Positions 18,347 to 30,668 of a stretch of DNA of 64,000 nt are shown in pieces (the first letter of the stretch is position 1; each line of letters begins with the position of its first letter). Below the pieces are notes generated by a model. The model did no database searches, had not been told where the DNA came from, and saw only the letters and a list, made by a program, of their open reading frames with translations. A program made the position numbers and the translations under genes. Origin of the DNA: Liolophura sinensis (Eukaryota > Mollusca > Polyplacophora > Chitonida > Chitonidae); the NCBI RefSeq assembly GCF_032854445.1, contig NC_088296.1:4487246-4551245 (forward strand), given 5' to 3'.

Positions 18347-20906
18347 ATGATGAGCCAAGCGCGATATCGACGCCTGTTCCTTGTGCTGCTGGCACTCGGT
18401 GTGACGTCATTCGGAGTGCACCTACTATGCTGGACAGAATCAGGTATCTGACCAGATTATGGTAAAGACGAACGGGAGGAAGGAATAAACGCCTGCGTCA
18501 TTTTTCTACACATACGTGTTGTTTTCCACTAACAATCATGTGAAGGTGACGTCTTGTACAATTCTCACCAACGTTAGATCTAGTGGCAGGTCCTCTGCTG
18601 AGGTATCCAAACCATATCTGAACTAAAAAGCACATCCACTAGTTCAGATCTGGTAGCCGTTTTTTTTGTTTATTTATACCCAACTATCTATGAAGTTAAA
18701 AACCTAATACCAATCATTACGTCGCTGGTCCAATTGAATAATTGCTTTCATACTTTAGAAAGAAAAGTCGGTGTTTTGAAACAATTTGCACAAACTTATC
18801 ACCTCTCCGTGCAAAGATGGGTCACCGGGCGGCTTGAAAGTAGAGATTTCTTCTTAGCTACATATTATTAGGTACAAGTGAGTGTAAAAAGCTGACTTGT
18901 TCATAGATCTGCCTTGCTGGTAATGATTCTCTATTACAAATCGTTAGCCTACAGATACACTATGCAAAATTAAAATTTCATAACGTTTTAAACGTCAATC
19001 TGACAGAATTATTGTGCACAAGCATTGAATGTGTTAAAAACTACAACACTGAGCAACAAATTTGTTTCGCTGATGATGTTTGTCTCAAATTTCGTAACAA
19101 CTTAAAACTATTCTCTTTTACAGCGATGACTTCGTCCTACCTTCCGTCACAAAATACAACGTTCGCCCAGGTGAGTTCTATGAAACTTCACGCGAGGCCA
19201 GCAATGTAGATATATGTGCGAACTAAACAGAAACCTTTATAGGAACGTCTGGCTGGGTATGACAAACAATATTTACCCGCAATTAACAAAAAAGAGTTTA
19301 ATATATGTAACCCTGGTTAAATTTAAAAACTTTAAACAAATTAGTTTTCCTAAAGCTATTCTGTACCATTGTGTGCCAACGTTTCAGTCAGAACTCTTTC
19401 TTGTCTTGAAGAACAAGTGCGGCCACAGGCCATTCATGGCGTAAATGAACAATGGTGTCTGATATGAAAAGTGAGGTCGTCAGTAAACACTGAGGTCGCG
19501 TGTGAACAAGAAGACAGTAAAGAGCAATAAGGTCACTGATGTGGATGGTGAATATTGAGGTCGCCAATGAAACAGTTTATAAGTTAACAATGAGGTTGCT
19601 CACGGCTTTGAACTTTAAGTGGTCGTTTTGATCGATAGCAATTAATCTTAACTGCAAGTTATCTCATTAGTCAGTATGTCAGTTAATCTCTGATTTCCTT
19701 TCACTTTGACAGGAAACAGGTGAACAGAGACTTGCCCTGTTGCACAACGCATGCAGACAAGATTTCCCAGAAACAGAACAACTGGCGCCATCTGACGGCG
19801 ACAAAATCCTTGTCAGTGAAAAACACAGTCTAGGTTACTGCAATGTGCCGAAAGTAGGGTCGTCGTTCTGGTTTGCGACATTTGCCATCTTGGAAGACTC
19901 TGTGTGGAACACGTCGTCGCCAAATGAACTGGTGTCTCGACTTGTCGAGGATGTTCCGAAGAAGACTGCAGTGAAGTCTTATAGAAAGCTGAGTTCTACA
20001 GCTCGACAAGACCTAAACCAACACGGCCACATGTTTCTGTTCGTGAGAGACCCCTACCAGCGTTTGTTGTCTACGTACGTCAACAAATTCCTCAGCCCTA
20101 ACGCCTTCTACTGGGGCAGCTTTGGTAAGCAGATAATAGCCGACTACAGACCCGGTGCCTCACAACACTCTAAAAAGTGCGGCCACGACGTCACTCTCAG
20201 CGAATTCCTCCGCTACGTCACGGAGTCGAATGACTCTGATCCTCACTGGACGTCTGTTTACCACCTCTGTTCTCCGTGCCACTACGCCTACAAGTTTATC
20301 GGGAAGGCGGAATCGTTTGAGGAAGATGCGGTCCAGCTGCTGATACGCTTTAACATGACACGCAAAGTTCTGTACAAGCCTCAGTACGACAAGGACGTAA
20401 GTTTTTACATGAGGTTGAAAATAGAGCAATTTATTGATCACTATCGTCGTGTAAAACATTGCCTTACTTTACCAGAACTAGTGGATCGACTTTGGGAAAC
20501 GTTCAAAGCTAAAGGTTATCTAAAACTAACGGATAAGCCTCCCCTGAGAGCGCTATATCACTATGATATAGACTCTCAGGAATTCAAGGACGTGTTGTTT
20601 GAAGTGGCGGTAGCCAGATACAAGCTCCTTTCGTTGGATGGCCGGATGTCTAGCGTCGGGGAGCAGTTCGTACGACAAAGATTTGGACAAATAGAGCTGG
20701 ACATCTTACACAGAATAAAGGTCAAATTCTGGGCGGATTTCGCTTTATTCGGTTACAACCCTGAACCAAGGCACCTGTTTCAGCGCCCAAACATATCTGT
20801 TTTTCTATTCGTTAACTTTCTGTTTTTGGTCTGCGTTTTCAGTTTATGCGCCGTTTGCTTCAAACTAGACATTTGCTCTTTTCACAAAATAAAACTACGG
20901 TTTTAA
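18347..20906 (+). CDS. Carbohydrate sulfotransferase, HNK-1/chondroitin 4-O-sulfotransferase type
   Basis: Three coding exons, 18347-18443, 19124-19170 and 19713-20906, join in phase (1/2 split, then phase 0) into 445 aa. It should transfer sulfate from PAPS to a sugar on glycans in the Golgi lumen. An N-terminal signal anchor (residues ~10-29, after a basic ARYRR stretch) gives type II topology. The PAPS 5'-phosphosulfate loop is CNVPKVGSSFW (residues 91-101), with the family's Lys and Ser. The 3'-phosphate site is FVRDPYQRLLS (residues 158-168), with Arg and Ser. The closing DFALFGYNP motif near residues 381-389 is also typical of the Sulfotransfer_2 family. Asn-X-Ser/Thr sites are present. 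The odd part is a second strongly hydrophobic stretch at about 409-431, just before a basic C-terminus, which the usual family members lack. The start chosen is the first of two adjacent ATGs ahead of the anchor. The acceptor glycan cannot be read from the sequence. Confidence 0.9.
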
Positions 20907-20920
20907 ACCATAATACATAA

Positions 20921-20926
20921 AATAAA
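20921..20926 (+). terminator. Polyadenylation signal of the sulfotransferase gene
   Basis: An AATAAA hexamer lies 15 bases after the stop codon, implying a very short 3' UTR. A second AATAAA overlaps the last codons (about 20889-20894). Confidence 0.5.
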
Positions 20927-21071
20927 ACCAGCACCTAGCATATCTTTAATTCTGTCTGTGTTTAAACTGCATACATATATTTATTTATTCATGATTCTTT
21001 TTTAATACCATATTCAATAACTCGATGGTAGCGGACCGTGGTTAAGTGGTTAAAATGCTCATACATCTTTC

Positions 21072-21290
21072 AAGGGCCTCCGTGGCGCAGTGCTTAGCGC
21101 GCTACAGCAGCACGTTGTCCAGGGGCCTCTCATCAACGCGATCGCTACGAACTCAAGCCCATCTTATGTTGGATTACAATCATATCGTACATGGGAGGGT
21201 CGGACGTCTGCCTGTAGATGGTCATTGGTTTCCCGGTAGAGAGCTTTATGGTGGGAGGAAACCGGGCAGAGTACGGCGGAAAGTGAAATA
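21072..21290 (+). repeat. SINE-1, degenerate, with a SINE-3 head fragment before it
   Basis: GCCTCCGTGGCGCAG marks the head. The body is shortened and rearranged. The preceding ~35 bp (21030-21065, GACCGTGGTTAAGTGGTTAA) match the head of a different tRNA-like family (SINE-3). Confidence 0.7.
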
Positions 21291-21589
21291 GTTAATGAAA
21301 TTCTTTCACTTGAATCTCCGTGAGGAATGGCAGTTTATAGAGAAACCGCCATTAAAGATGTCCTCATGTGCGGTATGTGCACAAACCTCTAGTTAACAGT
21401 TGACACCTGGCTACATCAGTACCCTTTCTAAAACTGATGCACTTCTAAAGTAGCTAGGTTGTGACACAAGTATATAGCTCCTGGACCACGTCTTTCATTA
21501 AATCCAGCATGAAGTTGTGGAACATATGTGTGCTAGGATTGCAGTCACTCATTTTGAGTAATTCTATTCCAATTCTATTAAGCATTTAC

Positions 21590-21715
21590 ATGAACAGTCA
21601 CACTTAAACCCTAAATGAGGTAAATTGACAAGAGGACATATTTCATCGGTTACATGTGACAATTTGTCAACTATCACCGCGTCGTCGTTACTCTCGGTTT
21701 ACTCTCTATGCTGTA
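21590..21715. repeat. Dispersed short repeat family (GGTAAATTGACAAGAGG type)
   Basis: The core reads GGTAAATTGACAAGAGG, then CATTTCATCGGTTACATGTG and ACAATTTG. Related copies lie at about 1838-1925, 22470-22600, 24130-24260, 29430-29580, 38650-38745, 56222-56400 and 61115-61255, in both orientations. They are probably non-autonomous elements; termini are not resolved. Confidence 0.65.
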
Positions 21716-22627
21716 AGTCTTTCCGTATATTATGTGTCTGGAAGGTTTAACTTAAATCATTTCTTTCCGAAAGAATTTATGCATTTTAACTGTTCCTATG
21801 TAATGTGCATGTATGTTTTAATTGAATGGAGTTGGCGTTGTGGCAATGTTTTTGCAAGAACACGACAATAAATATTTCCAGCAGATAAACATAAGTCTGC
21901 TAAGAACTTTGCCCGCTGGAACAATTACGTATTTCTAATCTAGAGTATATTTGGCTATATTGAGGTTTCTACTAAAACAAATAAACACAGGACGAGCTGT
22001 ACCAATCAACACATGATGTTATTGATATGAACTTTGGAGAGCAACCTCTCCCATCATCAGATAGAATACACACGATTAATTTGTTTCATCTGAAGGTCTG
22101 TAAGTAACTCTGGTTGAGGCGTTCTGAGCTTGTTTGGCGAAGGTGAATTGCATAAACAATTTTTAACAAGCTTAAACCAAGTATCGAGCACTCAAGGATC
22201 TACATTTTCCCGCCCTAATCGCTGTTTCACACAGTCTTCAAGCGCCGTGGCGACAACTGTTTTATTTGTTTTCACACTGATGTTCCTAAGGGTCTCTACA
22301 CGTTGCCGTCGATTACGAAAACTGTTATTCTTTGCTATATTGATGGCACAAGTCAAGACGAAACACTCACCAGATTCACAATCTCATTTAGATTTGCCCA
22401 GGGTTTACTGGTACAAAAAGTTCCTCACTTCACTGGTCTGACTGAATATAGTTAAAGACTTACATCACAAAGAGAAAAAAAAACATAGCGGCGACGACAG
22501 TGTGATAACTGGAAAATGATCATATGTAACCGGTGAAATTCGGCCTCTTGTCAATTTACCCCATTTATGGTTTTATTCCAACTGTTTACGTAAATGCTTA
22601 AACAGTAGAAAATTGCATGCCATCTAC

Positions 22628-22865
22628 ACCAAAAAGATTAATCTGTTATATTTAACAGAAAGTCTGAGAGATGCTACAATGTATTCTGTTGTTATAACAT
22701 TGTGTCACATTCAACATAATATCGTGTTAATCTAATAAAATGGTTATATATAATAGATGTGGGTTATATTTAACAGAACAATCCGCTGCAACAACAGAAT
22801 ACATTCTAGCATCACTCAGATAACAGACTTTCTGTTAAATCTGACAAATTACATTTTTGAGTGTA
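22628..22865. mobile_element. Palindromic MITE-like element, copy 2
   Basis: Left arm ATTTAACAGAAAGTCTGAGA with GCTACAATGTATTCTG; right arm ACAGAATACATTCTAGCATC with CTTTCTGTTAAATCTGAC. The element is about 240 bp. Confidence 0.72.
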
Positions 22866-23289
22866 GCACCATGGCTTTGGAAGTGAATGTCTTGATACGT
22901 GATTACTCGGCAAACATTACCGTTATACAGAACAAAATACTACAGAGAAGGTTTGTGAGGTAGTTGCCGTAGGTCGGTGGCTCACTGTAAGTAACAGATG
23001 GACACCGGCTTAGACAACCTTGCATTCTTACAGGAGACAAAGTTGTGATAATCCCAACGGTAATCTCCCGGATTAAACGTGTTATCTCACTCCAGGTGTT
23101 TGATTTCACCACAGATAAAGTTGGCTTAAGAACATCTGATATGGTGCACATCAGTAAGATTCGGTCTGAACCACTCAGACTAATCCCTTGATCAGACTAA
23201 TCCTTGGATCAGACTAATCCTTGGATCAGACAAAAGCTGAAATAACGCTTAATATCGGGATTGACTTGGTTCGTTCTTATAGCGTGTTT

Positions 23290-23500
23290 TATTGAAGTTG
23301 TTTAGGGCGACGGAACGCAGCGAATGCACGATAGTACCAATAGAGAGCATGAAAGTGCGAAGTGATGGCACGACAGTGCGAAACGATGACACGATAGTAC
23401 GAAGGTATGGAACTATAGAACGAAGCGATAACACGATATTCAGAAGCGATGGAATGATCATGGTTATATTCATAGTATCATCGATTCATTCTATCGTTCC
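23290..23500. repeat. Degenerate ~17-bp minisatellite
   Basis: Repeats of the type GCGAAACGATGACACGATAG and ACGAAGTGATGGCACG. Just before it (23160-23232) is a threefold ~20-bp repeat of GATCAGACTAATCC. Confidence 0.75.
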
Positions 23501-25195
23501 ATCCAGTTGAAATGCGTCATGTCGCTTTGCTCCTAACCTAAGCGTCAAATTTGGCATTAATACACCATGGTGACACCTTCTAACTCGATAATCTAAATTA
23601 AACTTGCATTTTTTGGTGGGCAAAACATAGTTCTTAGAGTTGGATTGACGATTCCAGCATCTACAAGATCAGAAAGCATTCCTGCCCATATGTATTTGGT
23701 GGAGCAAATGAGGGTGTGGCTTGGCTTCAATGTTGTCATTTGTTCAAACGTGTATTTGGTTGTTCCACGGCACTGAATCACTGTACAAGGAAGCGCGTCG
23801 TTGTTGCATTTTGGGTAATTCTAGATCAGTTACATTTAATAAATTGCAATTAACATCACTGTATTTTTTTTTTTACCTTATTCTATTTAAGTCACAGTGC
23901 AGGGAGTGTGTGTGGGGGGGGGGGGGGGTGGGGGTGGGGGGGTAATTTGCTACTAATTAAGCTTTTACATGAACATTTAGAATAAAGCCTCAATTGAGGT
24001 AAATCCTGAACTACAACAAAATCGTCAAAATCATTCACACTGACAAGCATCTAAATCCAACATCCCCACTTTTATAACTTTTCTCGTACCATCCAGAGAA
24101 CAAGAAAAATACAGAATTACTCAAACTGCGACAACGATGCACTTACTTATTTTGCCGGTTATTTGTGAGCATTTGCCTACTATCTCCGCGTCATTGCCGC
24201 TTTGATTTTGCTCTCTATGCTGTATCACCATAAAATATGTGGTCAATGCATAATATTTTATCAGGTACCTCAGATTACACGGCATACTTTCAGTTAAGTG
24301 TGAAAGACAAGCCCAGTTTTGTGATCCTACAATGTCAGATGTTAGCAACTTACTGGTAGAAAGCCACAGTTTACCCTCTAATACTTATATTCCCTTCAAG
24401 TAATTCCACCATATGAGGTTTGGCCCTTGACGGCGTTTTTTCTATCTGTCTGTCAGCAACTTGTACGAAAAGATTGTGCGCGGATTTGGATGAGATTTGT
24501 GCAGACTGACTTTGAGCAAAGGGCAATCCATTAACATTTACCCGTACTAGTGATGCAGGTCCGGGAATCCAGGAATTCGGGAATCCGGGAATCCGGGAAT
24601 CCAGGAATAGCTTAAAAGATTTTCCATTGTTAGGAAGTAGGATAGAAATACAAAATATTGTCTCACTTGTCTACAGCGATCGGGAAAAATTGTACATTTC
24701 ACTGGGGCAGCGAAATGCACTCTCGTTTATTGTGCTTTAGATTGTCACAGCTTATGATTTAAGAAAATACTTGACAAATGTCCATAGAAGTCTCTTTTCT
24801 GATTGAATGAAACAAGTAAACAAATAACTGGTTTACATACTGAACAAAGACAGGGTACTGAAGCTTTTCTGGAACCCTGTCAAAACCCTGTTAGTGGAAA
24901 TCCTGAACAAAATCGTCAAGAATATTCACACTGACACGTAGCTAAATCCAATATCCCAAATCTGATAACTTTTCTCGTACCGCCCAGAGAACAAGAAAAA
25001 TACAAAAGGTAAAATAATAGTTTTTCTCCGCATGCTTTTAATGACAGTGTGAGTCACTAAATCAACTGCACTGTTGAAATGAGGACTGCCTGACTTACAA
25101 AAGTGTCTGCACACCATATCACATTTTGAAGGGAGCAACTCACGAACATAAATACACGTATAAACAATAAAAGTTATTCATAATAATACATGGAG

Positions 25196-25347
25196 TTATT
25201 CCTTGGAATCCGACACTGGATTATCGAAGCTTTGTGGTGCATTTTTCGAAAAGCTTCCGCCATTTTTCCTGTATACCAGATACACGATAGCCCCGCCCAG
25301 CGCGAAGCCGATGATCGCCATAACCACGCCCAAGGCCGCCATGGAAC
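25196..25347 (-). CDS. Gene B last exon: transmembrane helix and cytoplasmic tail
   Basis: This exon starts in phase 1 after a CAG acceptor. It encodes SMAALGVVMAIIGFALGGAI and the rest of a 25-residue apolar helix, then RKNGG and a short polar tail ending in SDSKE and TAA (25196-25198). The tail contains SFDNPV, loosely like short cytoplasmic sorting signals. The paralogous exon of gene A (52095-52177) keeps the helix but ends with one lysine. Confidence 0.9.
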
Positions 25348-28300
25348 CTGGATAAGTAAAAAGGGAAAGTAAAGAAACACGCGTCCAGCTGTCTGGTAGG
25401 GAAGCCGTGGAAGATTCTCATACTTTTCTTTCTGTCAGATGGTATTTACCTGCATTGTACCCTGTTGACGAGGGCGGGATGGGATTCTTCAGGTATTCCC
25501 GGACCTCTAACTCTTTAGGTGTGGGCTTGGCTGTCAGATGCAAAGGCTGAAAAACAAAATTGTCAATAAAACATCATCATACCCGGCTGGACCGGGTATT
25601 TGTTTACGTTTTGTTTTTGTTTGATTTTGAATTATGTTTAGCGCCGTAATCGGAAATGTTTCATATATACATCAGCGTTCCGGTTAACAAATGGTGAAAA
25701 CCGGATTGGCCGAGAGCTGGAGTGGCCAGAACCCATCTTTAGACGAATGAGCCGGCAATAGACTGTCTGTTAACGTCACGCAAGTATTCGGCTCGCTGGA
25801 ACAGATGTAGGATATAAAACACCGAAGTGCATTGAAATGAATTAAATAAAGAAAATATCATCACGATGAGTTTCAAGACTAACAACTGGCTGTGAGGAAA
25901 TACTGAGTTCACTTTGTGGCTTTTCAATTCTGTATTCCGTGACCCATACCCGTCCGTTATTAATAGACTGACCCGGTAACACATTCAATGAGATGGTAGA
26001 TGACTTTTAACTAAGTATTTGTGACTGATTGAGTCAGTGACTTATCGAGTGAGTCGGTGACTTACAGAATGAGTCGCTGACTTACGGAGTGAATGGTGAC
26101 TTACTGATTGAATGGTGACTTACTGAGTGAGTGGTTATATACCGAGTGAGTGGTTACATACCGAGTGAGACGTAACTTACCCAGTGAGTCGGTAACTCAC
26201 TGAGAGAGTCGGTAATTTACTGAGTGGGTCGGTGACTTACCGAGAGGCTTGGTGACTTACCAAGTGAGTCGGTAATTTACCAAGTGAGTCGGTCATTTAC
26301 TGAGTGAGCCGGTAATTTACTGAGTGGGTCGGTGACTTACCGAGTGGGTCGGTAACTTAACGAGTGGGTCAGTGACTTACCGAGTGGATCGGTGACTTAC
26401 TGAGTGTGTAGGTGACTTAGCGAATGGGTTGGTGTCTTACCGAGTGGGCGGGTCACTTACTGAGTGGGTCAGTGATATACCAAGTGAGTCGATGAATGCT
26501 TTGAGGAACTAAACAGTATGTGGGTTTTTTTTTTCAAAACATTAGATTGGGTTAAACAGATTGTGTCCATGACACACGGAGTGAGTCGGCCGCTTACGCA
26601 ATGAGTCGGTCACTTACGGAATGGATCAGTGACCTTTTTTAAAACATGAGTAGGTGGATGGGTGGTTGGATGGATGGATTCATTCTTTGGGTCTTACGTC
26701 GTAGAATGTACTTTACAATTTTTCAGTCACAGAACGACAAGGAGTCAAGTGGGCACCAACACGTACCATTTTTAAAGTCGTTGTTATGACCCTACCCATG
26801 TTTGATCCCAGGTGTCCCAATTTCGAGGCAGACGCTCTAACCATTACTATCATGTATATGTCACTTTATACGTATACGATAGCAAGTTCCTGAGAAAATT
26901 TCGCACATATGACGGACAGCAATGCGTCACCAACAGGCAAAGAACTGTTACTTGGCCTCGCAGTAGGCCTACACATTGCCCTGATGAGAGCCAGATGAGG
27001 ATGCACAGAGGTCACCGATTTTAACACTATTTGCATTAAAGACATGGTAAAAAACGACCATCCGCAGGTTGCTGCAGACCATCCCACGTACGACCGGAAA
27101 GCATGACTGCACCAGCTGGATTTGAACTCACAATAACCACATTGGTGAGAGGCTCCTGTGCCATTGCGCAGCGCTAGAGCGCCATCCACTTGGCCACTAA
27201 GGGAATATAGTAACAAACAGTAGTTAAAACTTGCCTACCTCGGTGAGAGACTTCACGGGCATGTCCACCACAAATTGTCCATCCTGTACGCTGTTGAAGA
27301 ATATATTGGCGGCGTCGTCTAGCGGCGTCTCGGTGGCGCCTTTGTTCACGTCCCCACCAGGTGGCGCCGCGTCTAGCATTGTGAACGTGACTCGGATGGC
27401 GGTCTCATCATAGTCTACCTGTGGTGAGAAGACACAACGTTATTGGGTGGAAGTGTGGCTGGTGGACGTGTGGATGAAGTGTATCTGCTTGGGTGTTTGG
27501 GTGTAAGTGTGACTGAAGGAGGTGTGGGCGTGTAAAAGTGTGGTTGGTGTTTTGGTGTATGGGTGTAAGTACGGTGGGTGTAAGTGTGGCTGATGGAAGT
27601 GTGGGCGTGTAAAAGTGTGGCTGGCTGACGTGTGGATGTAAGTGTATGTGCTTTGGTGTTTGGGTGTAAGTGTGGAGGGTGTAAGTGTGGCTGAAGGAGG
27701 TGTGGGCGTGTAAAAGTGTGGCTGGTGGACGTGTGGATGTAAGTGTATCTGTTTTGGTGTTTGGGTGTAAGTATGGTGGGTCTAAGTGTGGTTAATGTAA
27801 GTGTGGGCGTGTAAAAGTGTGGCTGGTGGACATGTGGATGTAAGTGTACGTGCTTTGGTGTTTGGTTGTAAGTATCGTGGGTGTAAGTATGGCTGATGGA
27901 GGTGTGAGCGGCTAAAAGTGTGTGTGGTGGACGTGCGGATGTAAGTGTATTTGCCTGGGTTTTTGGGTGTAAGTGTGGCTGATGGAGGAGTGGACGTGTA
28001 AAAGTATGGCTGGTGGACGTGTGGATGTAAGTGTATCTGTTTTGGTGTTTGGGTGTAAGTGTGGTGGGTGTAAGTGTGGCTGATGGAACTGTGGGCGTGT
28101 AACAGTGTGGCTGGTGGACGTGTGGATGTAAGTGTATGTACTTGAGAGTTTGGGTGCAAATGTGGCTGAAGGAGGTGTGGGTGTGTAAAAATGTGTCTGG
28201 TGGACGTTTCGATGTAAGTGTATGTGCTTGAGTGTAAGTGTGGCTGATGGAAGTGTGGGCGTGTAAAAGTGTGACTGATGGACGTGTGGATGTAAGTGTG

Positions 28301-30598
28301 TGTGCTTTGGTGTTTGGGTGTAAGTACGGTGGGTGTAAGTGTGGCTGATGGAGGTGTGAGCCAGGCCTGGCTTCATTAAAATCCGTGTCATTGTTTTTTA
28401 TGTCTATTATGCTTTGATCCGTCTGTTCTGGGGGCACAGACGTTACCTTTAATTTGATTGGACTTGGATGGTATCATTATTCACGAAGAGTCCGTCTCAT
28501 AAATATGACCTCGGAAGCACTCTATACCACAGCCTTGCAGGCAAGGCATGCCAATGAACGGAAATGGGGCATATGCCTTGACACCAGAGAGGTTAAGCAA
28601 TGCATTCATTGTACGAATACTAAATGACGTTGTCTTTGTTTGTGAAATTACGTCATACTTAGTCAGCACATGTATACATCTGGAAGTGAAGGCGCATTGT
28701 TTACTTTTTTTAGAACTTTGTAAAAAGTACGATAGCCAAGTATAACGTAATAAGGGAGATTAGAGTTAAAGGTCAAAACAGCCCTACTGTATTATGTGAC
28801 TTGTAAGGCAACCTTAAAAATGATTTACCGATCGCAACGATTTCTCTCCAAATCTCTATAAGGCCTAATACGTACTAAGAGACGCTCTTAAAAGTCCAAA
28901 AATATTAGCCTAAACAAAGCAAATTAATTTCATCCGAACGGCGGAGAACGCATCTCCGGCCACCCAAGATCGTAGAGCTTCCGGGCCCTAGGTTGCCACT
29001 GGACCCTTGCCTATTTTCCACCAGTTCCACCTCCCATCATTTTCCACTAGATCCGCCTTTGGTGAGAAACCAGCATGTAAGAGGCACTAACCTGTATGTC
29101 CGATACCCTCACAGGTGAGATGGCCGTGTAGCCGATGACTGACAACAATACAGCGTATTTAAAACCCTCCTCGTCAGACATGACGATTGACTTGAAATCT
29201 CCTGTATGTAAATACAACGGCATGTGTCAACATTTTTCCCTATCAAGCGTGTTAGTTGCATTATGATCACGCGGTATGTATTAAATTACAGACGTACACG
29301 TGGAATATGACACAGGTAAAGTAAGGAACATACAAACACACCATATAAAGTCGTTACTTATTTGTTAATTTAATTGGAGTTTTATGCCGTACTCAAGAAT
29401 ATTTTGACTTATACGATGGTGGCGAGCATCCGGGCATTAAAACCCAAACTAAGGTAAAATGACGAGAGGCTGCATTTCACCACTTACGTGTGACAATTTG
29501 CAAAACTGTCACACCGTCGCCACTGCTCTGGTTTTGATTGTCGTGCTGTAGACCCATATGTTCAGTCTGGCAGTTTCGTGATCCTGACACCTGGTGACGC
29601 ACCGAAATTGGTGAGGCACCAAAACTGATGACACGCCGAAACACGTCATATTTACGTCATAATTATAGTTAAAGAAGAAGAAAATTTAAATATCAAACAA
29701 ATACCATGGAAAAGAGTATGCATTCCCTCGCAGGTGCACGCCATAAAAAATTCTAATATGTACCTCAAGTTGATAAATTATAAATAGAGTCAGCGCCAAA
29801 ATCCGCTGTGGGTGACCCCATTTTACCTAAGAACTAGTTCTGAAGCCTTCTGTGTTACGAGGAGAACTGTCGTCGGAAACCGTCGAAGTGCAGTTCGTAC
29901 AATTCCGGTAGAACTCTTCTTCCCAGAAGGTAGCGAACAGTACAGTTCCTTTTCCGCTTGACGATCGGGAAACCGAAATGTTGAACGTAGGTTTCGAGTT
30001 TACATGAACAAGCCGGCAGTTTTAACAACTATCACTGGCTGAGAGGCAACAAACCTCCAGCATAAATTACAGGGTGTTAAAGATGGAGAACTCGATGAAC
30101 TCCGCGATATATGCTAGCTTTGCCGTTTTCAGACTTTACGTGTATGGCGAGGAAAAATCGCAAAATTATGCAGCACGCACCACCAGATACAAAAAATGTG
30201 TTCTTTTCAGCCTATAGTGTCACTGTGTTAGGTTTTCTTCTCCTTTAAGTGACTTGCTAAACACTCACCTGGTAGTTCAAACTGGAAGTGTCTCTTTTGA
30301 CTGGAACTGAAGCAGTCACTAATATCGTATTCCCACATCACTGGCTCTGCTTCGTTGTAGTTGTAAATGTTGTACACCGCGTATAATTCCTGTGAGTGTC
30401 AAATGAGACTGATTGGTTGATATATTGTCGCGTAACGCCATGATTCTCTGCAAAACTGGGCAAGATCGTCTGCTTTCGTAGAGAGGCTATTTGAGCCAAG
30501 TTTTACACACGATCTTGCAATGTATTGATAAACAAATGATTGTAAAATATTTGCATATATAGGTATAGGTAAGTTTGGTATTGGTTTGGTATATTATA

Positions 30599-30668
<70 letters not shown>

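Larger units (their letters stand above)
21290..25195. other. Intergenic region between sulfotransferase and gene B
   Basis: No exon could be supported here. Contents are dispersed short repeats (21590, 22470, 24130), one palindromic element (22628), a minisatellite (23290), a G-rich tract (23915-23942) and a short GGGAATCC repeat (24565-24605). The 3' UTR of gene B should lie just below 25196, but no clear AATAAA was found near it. Confidence 0.6.

Noticed and set aside
27415-28437. A 340-codon His/Thr-rich minus-strand frame
   Set aside because: It is a minisatellite whose unit is a multiple of three, inside a gene B intron, out of frame with the exon and ending at the splice border.
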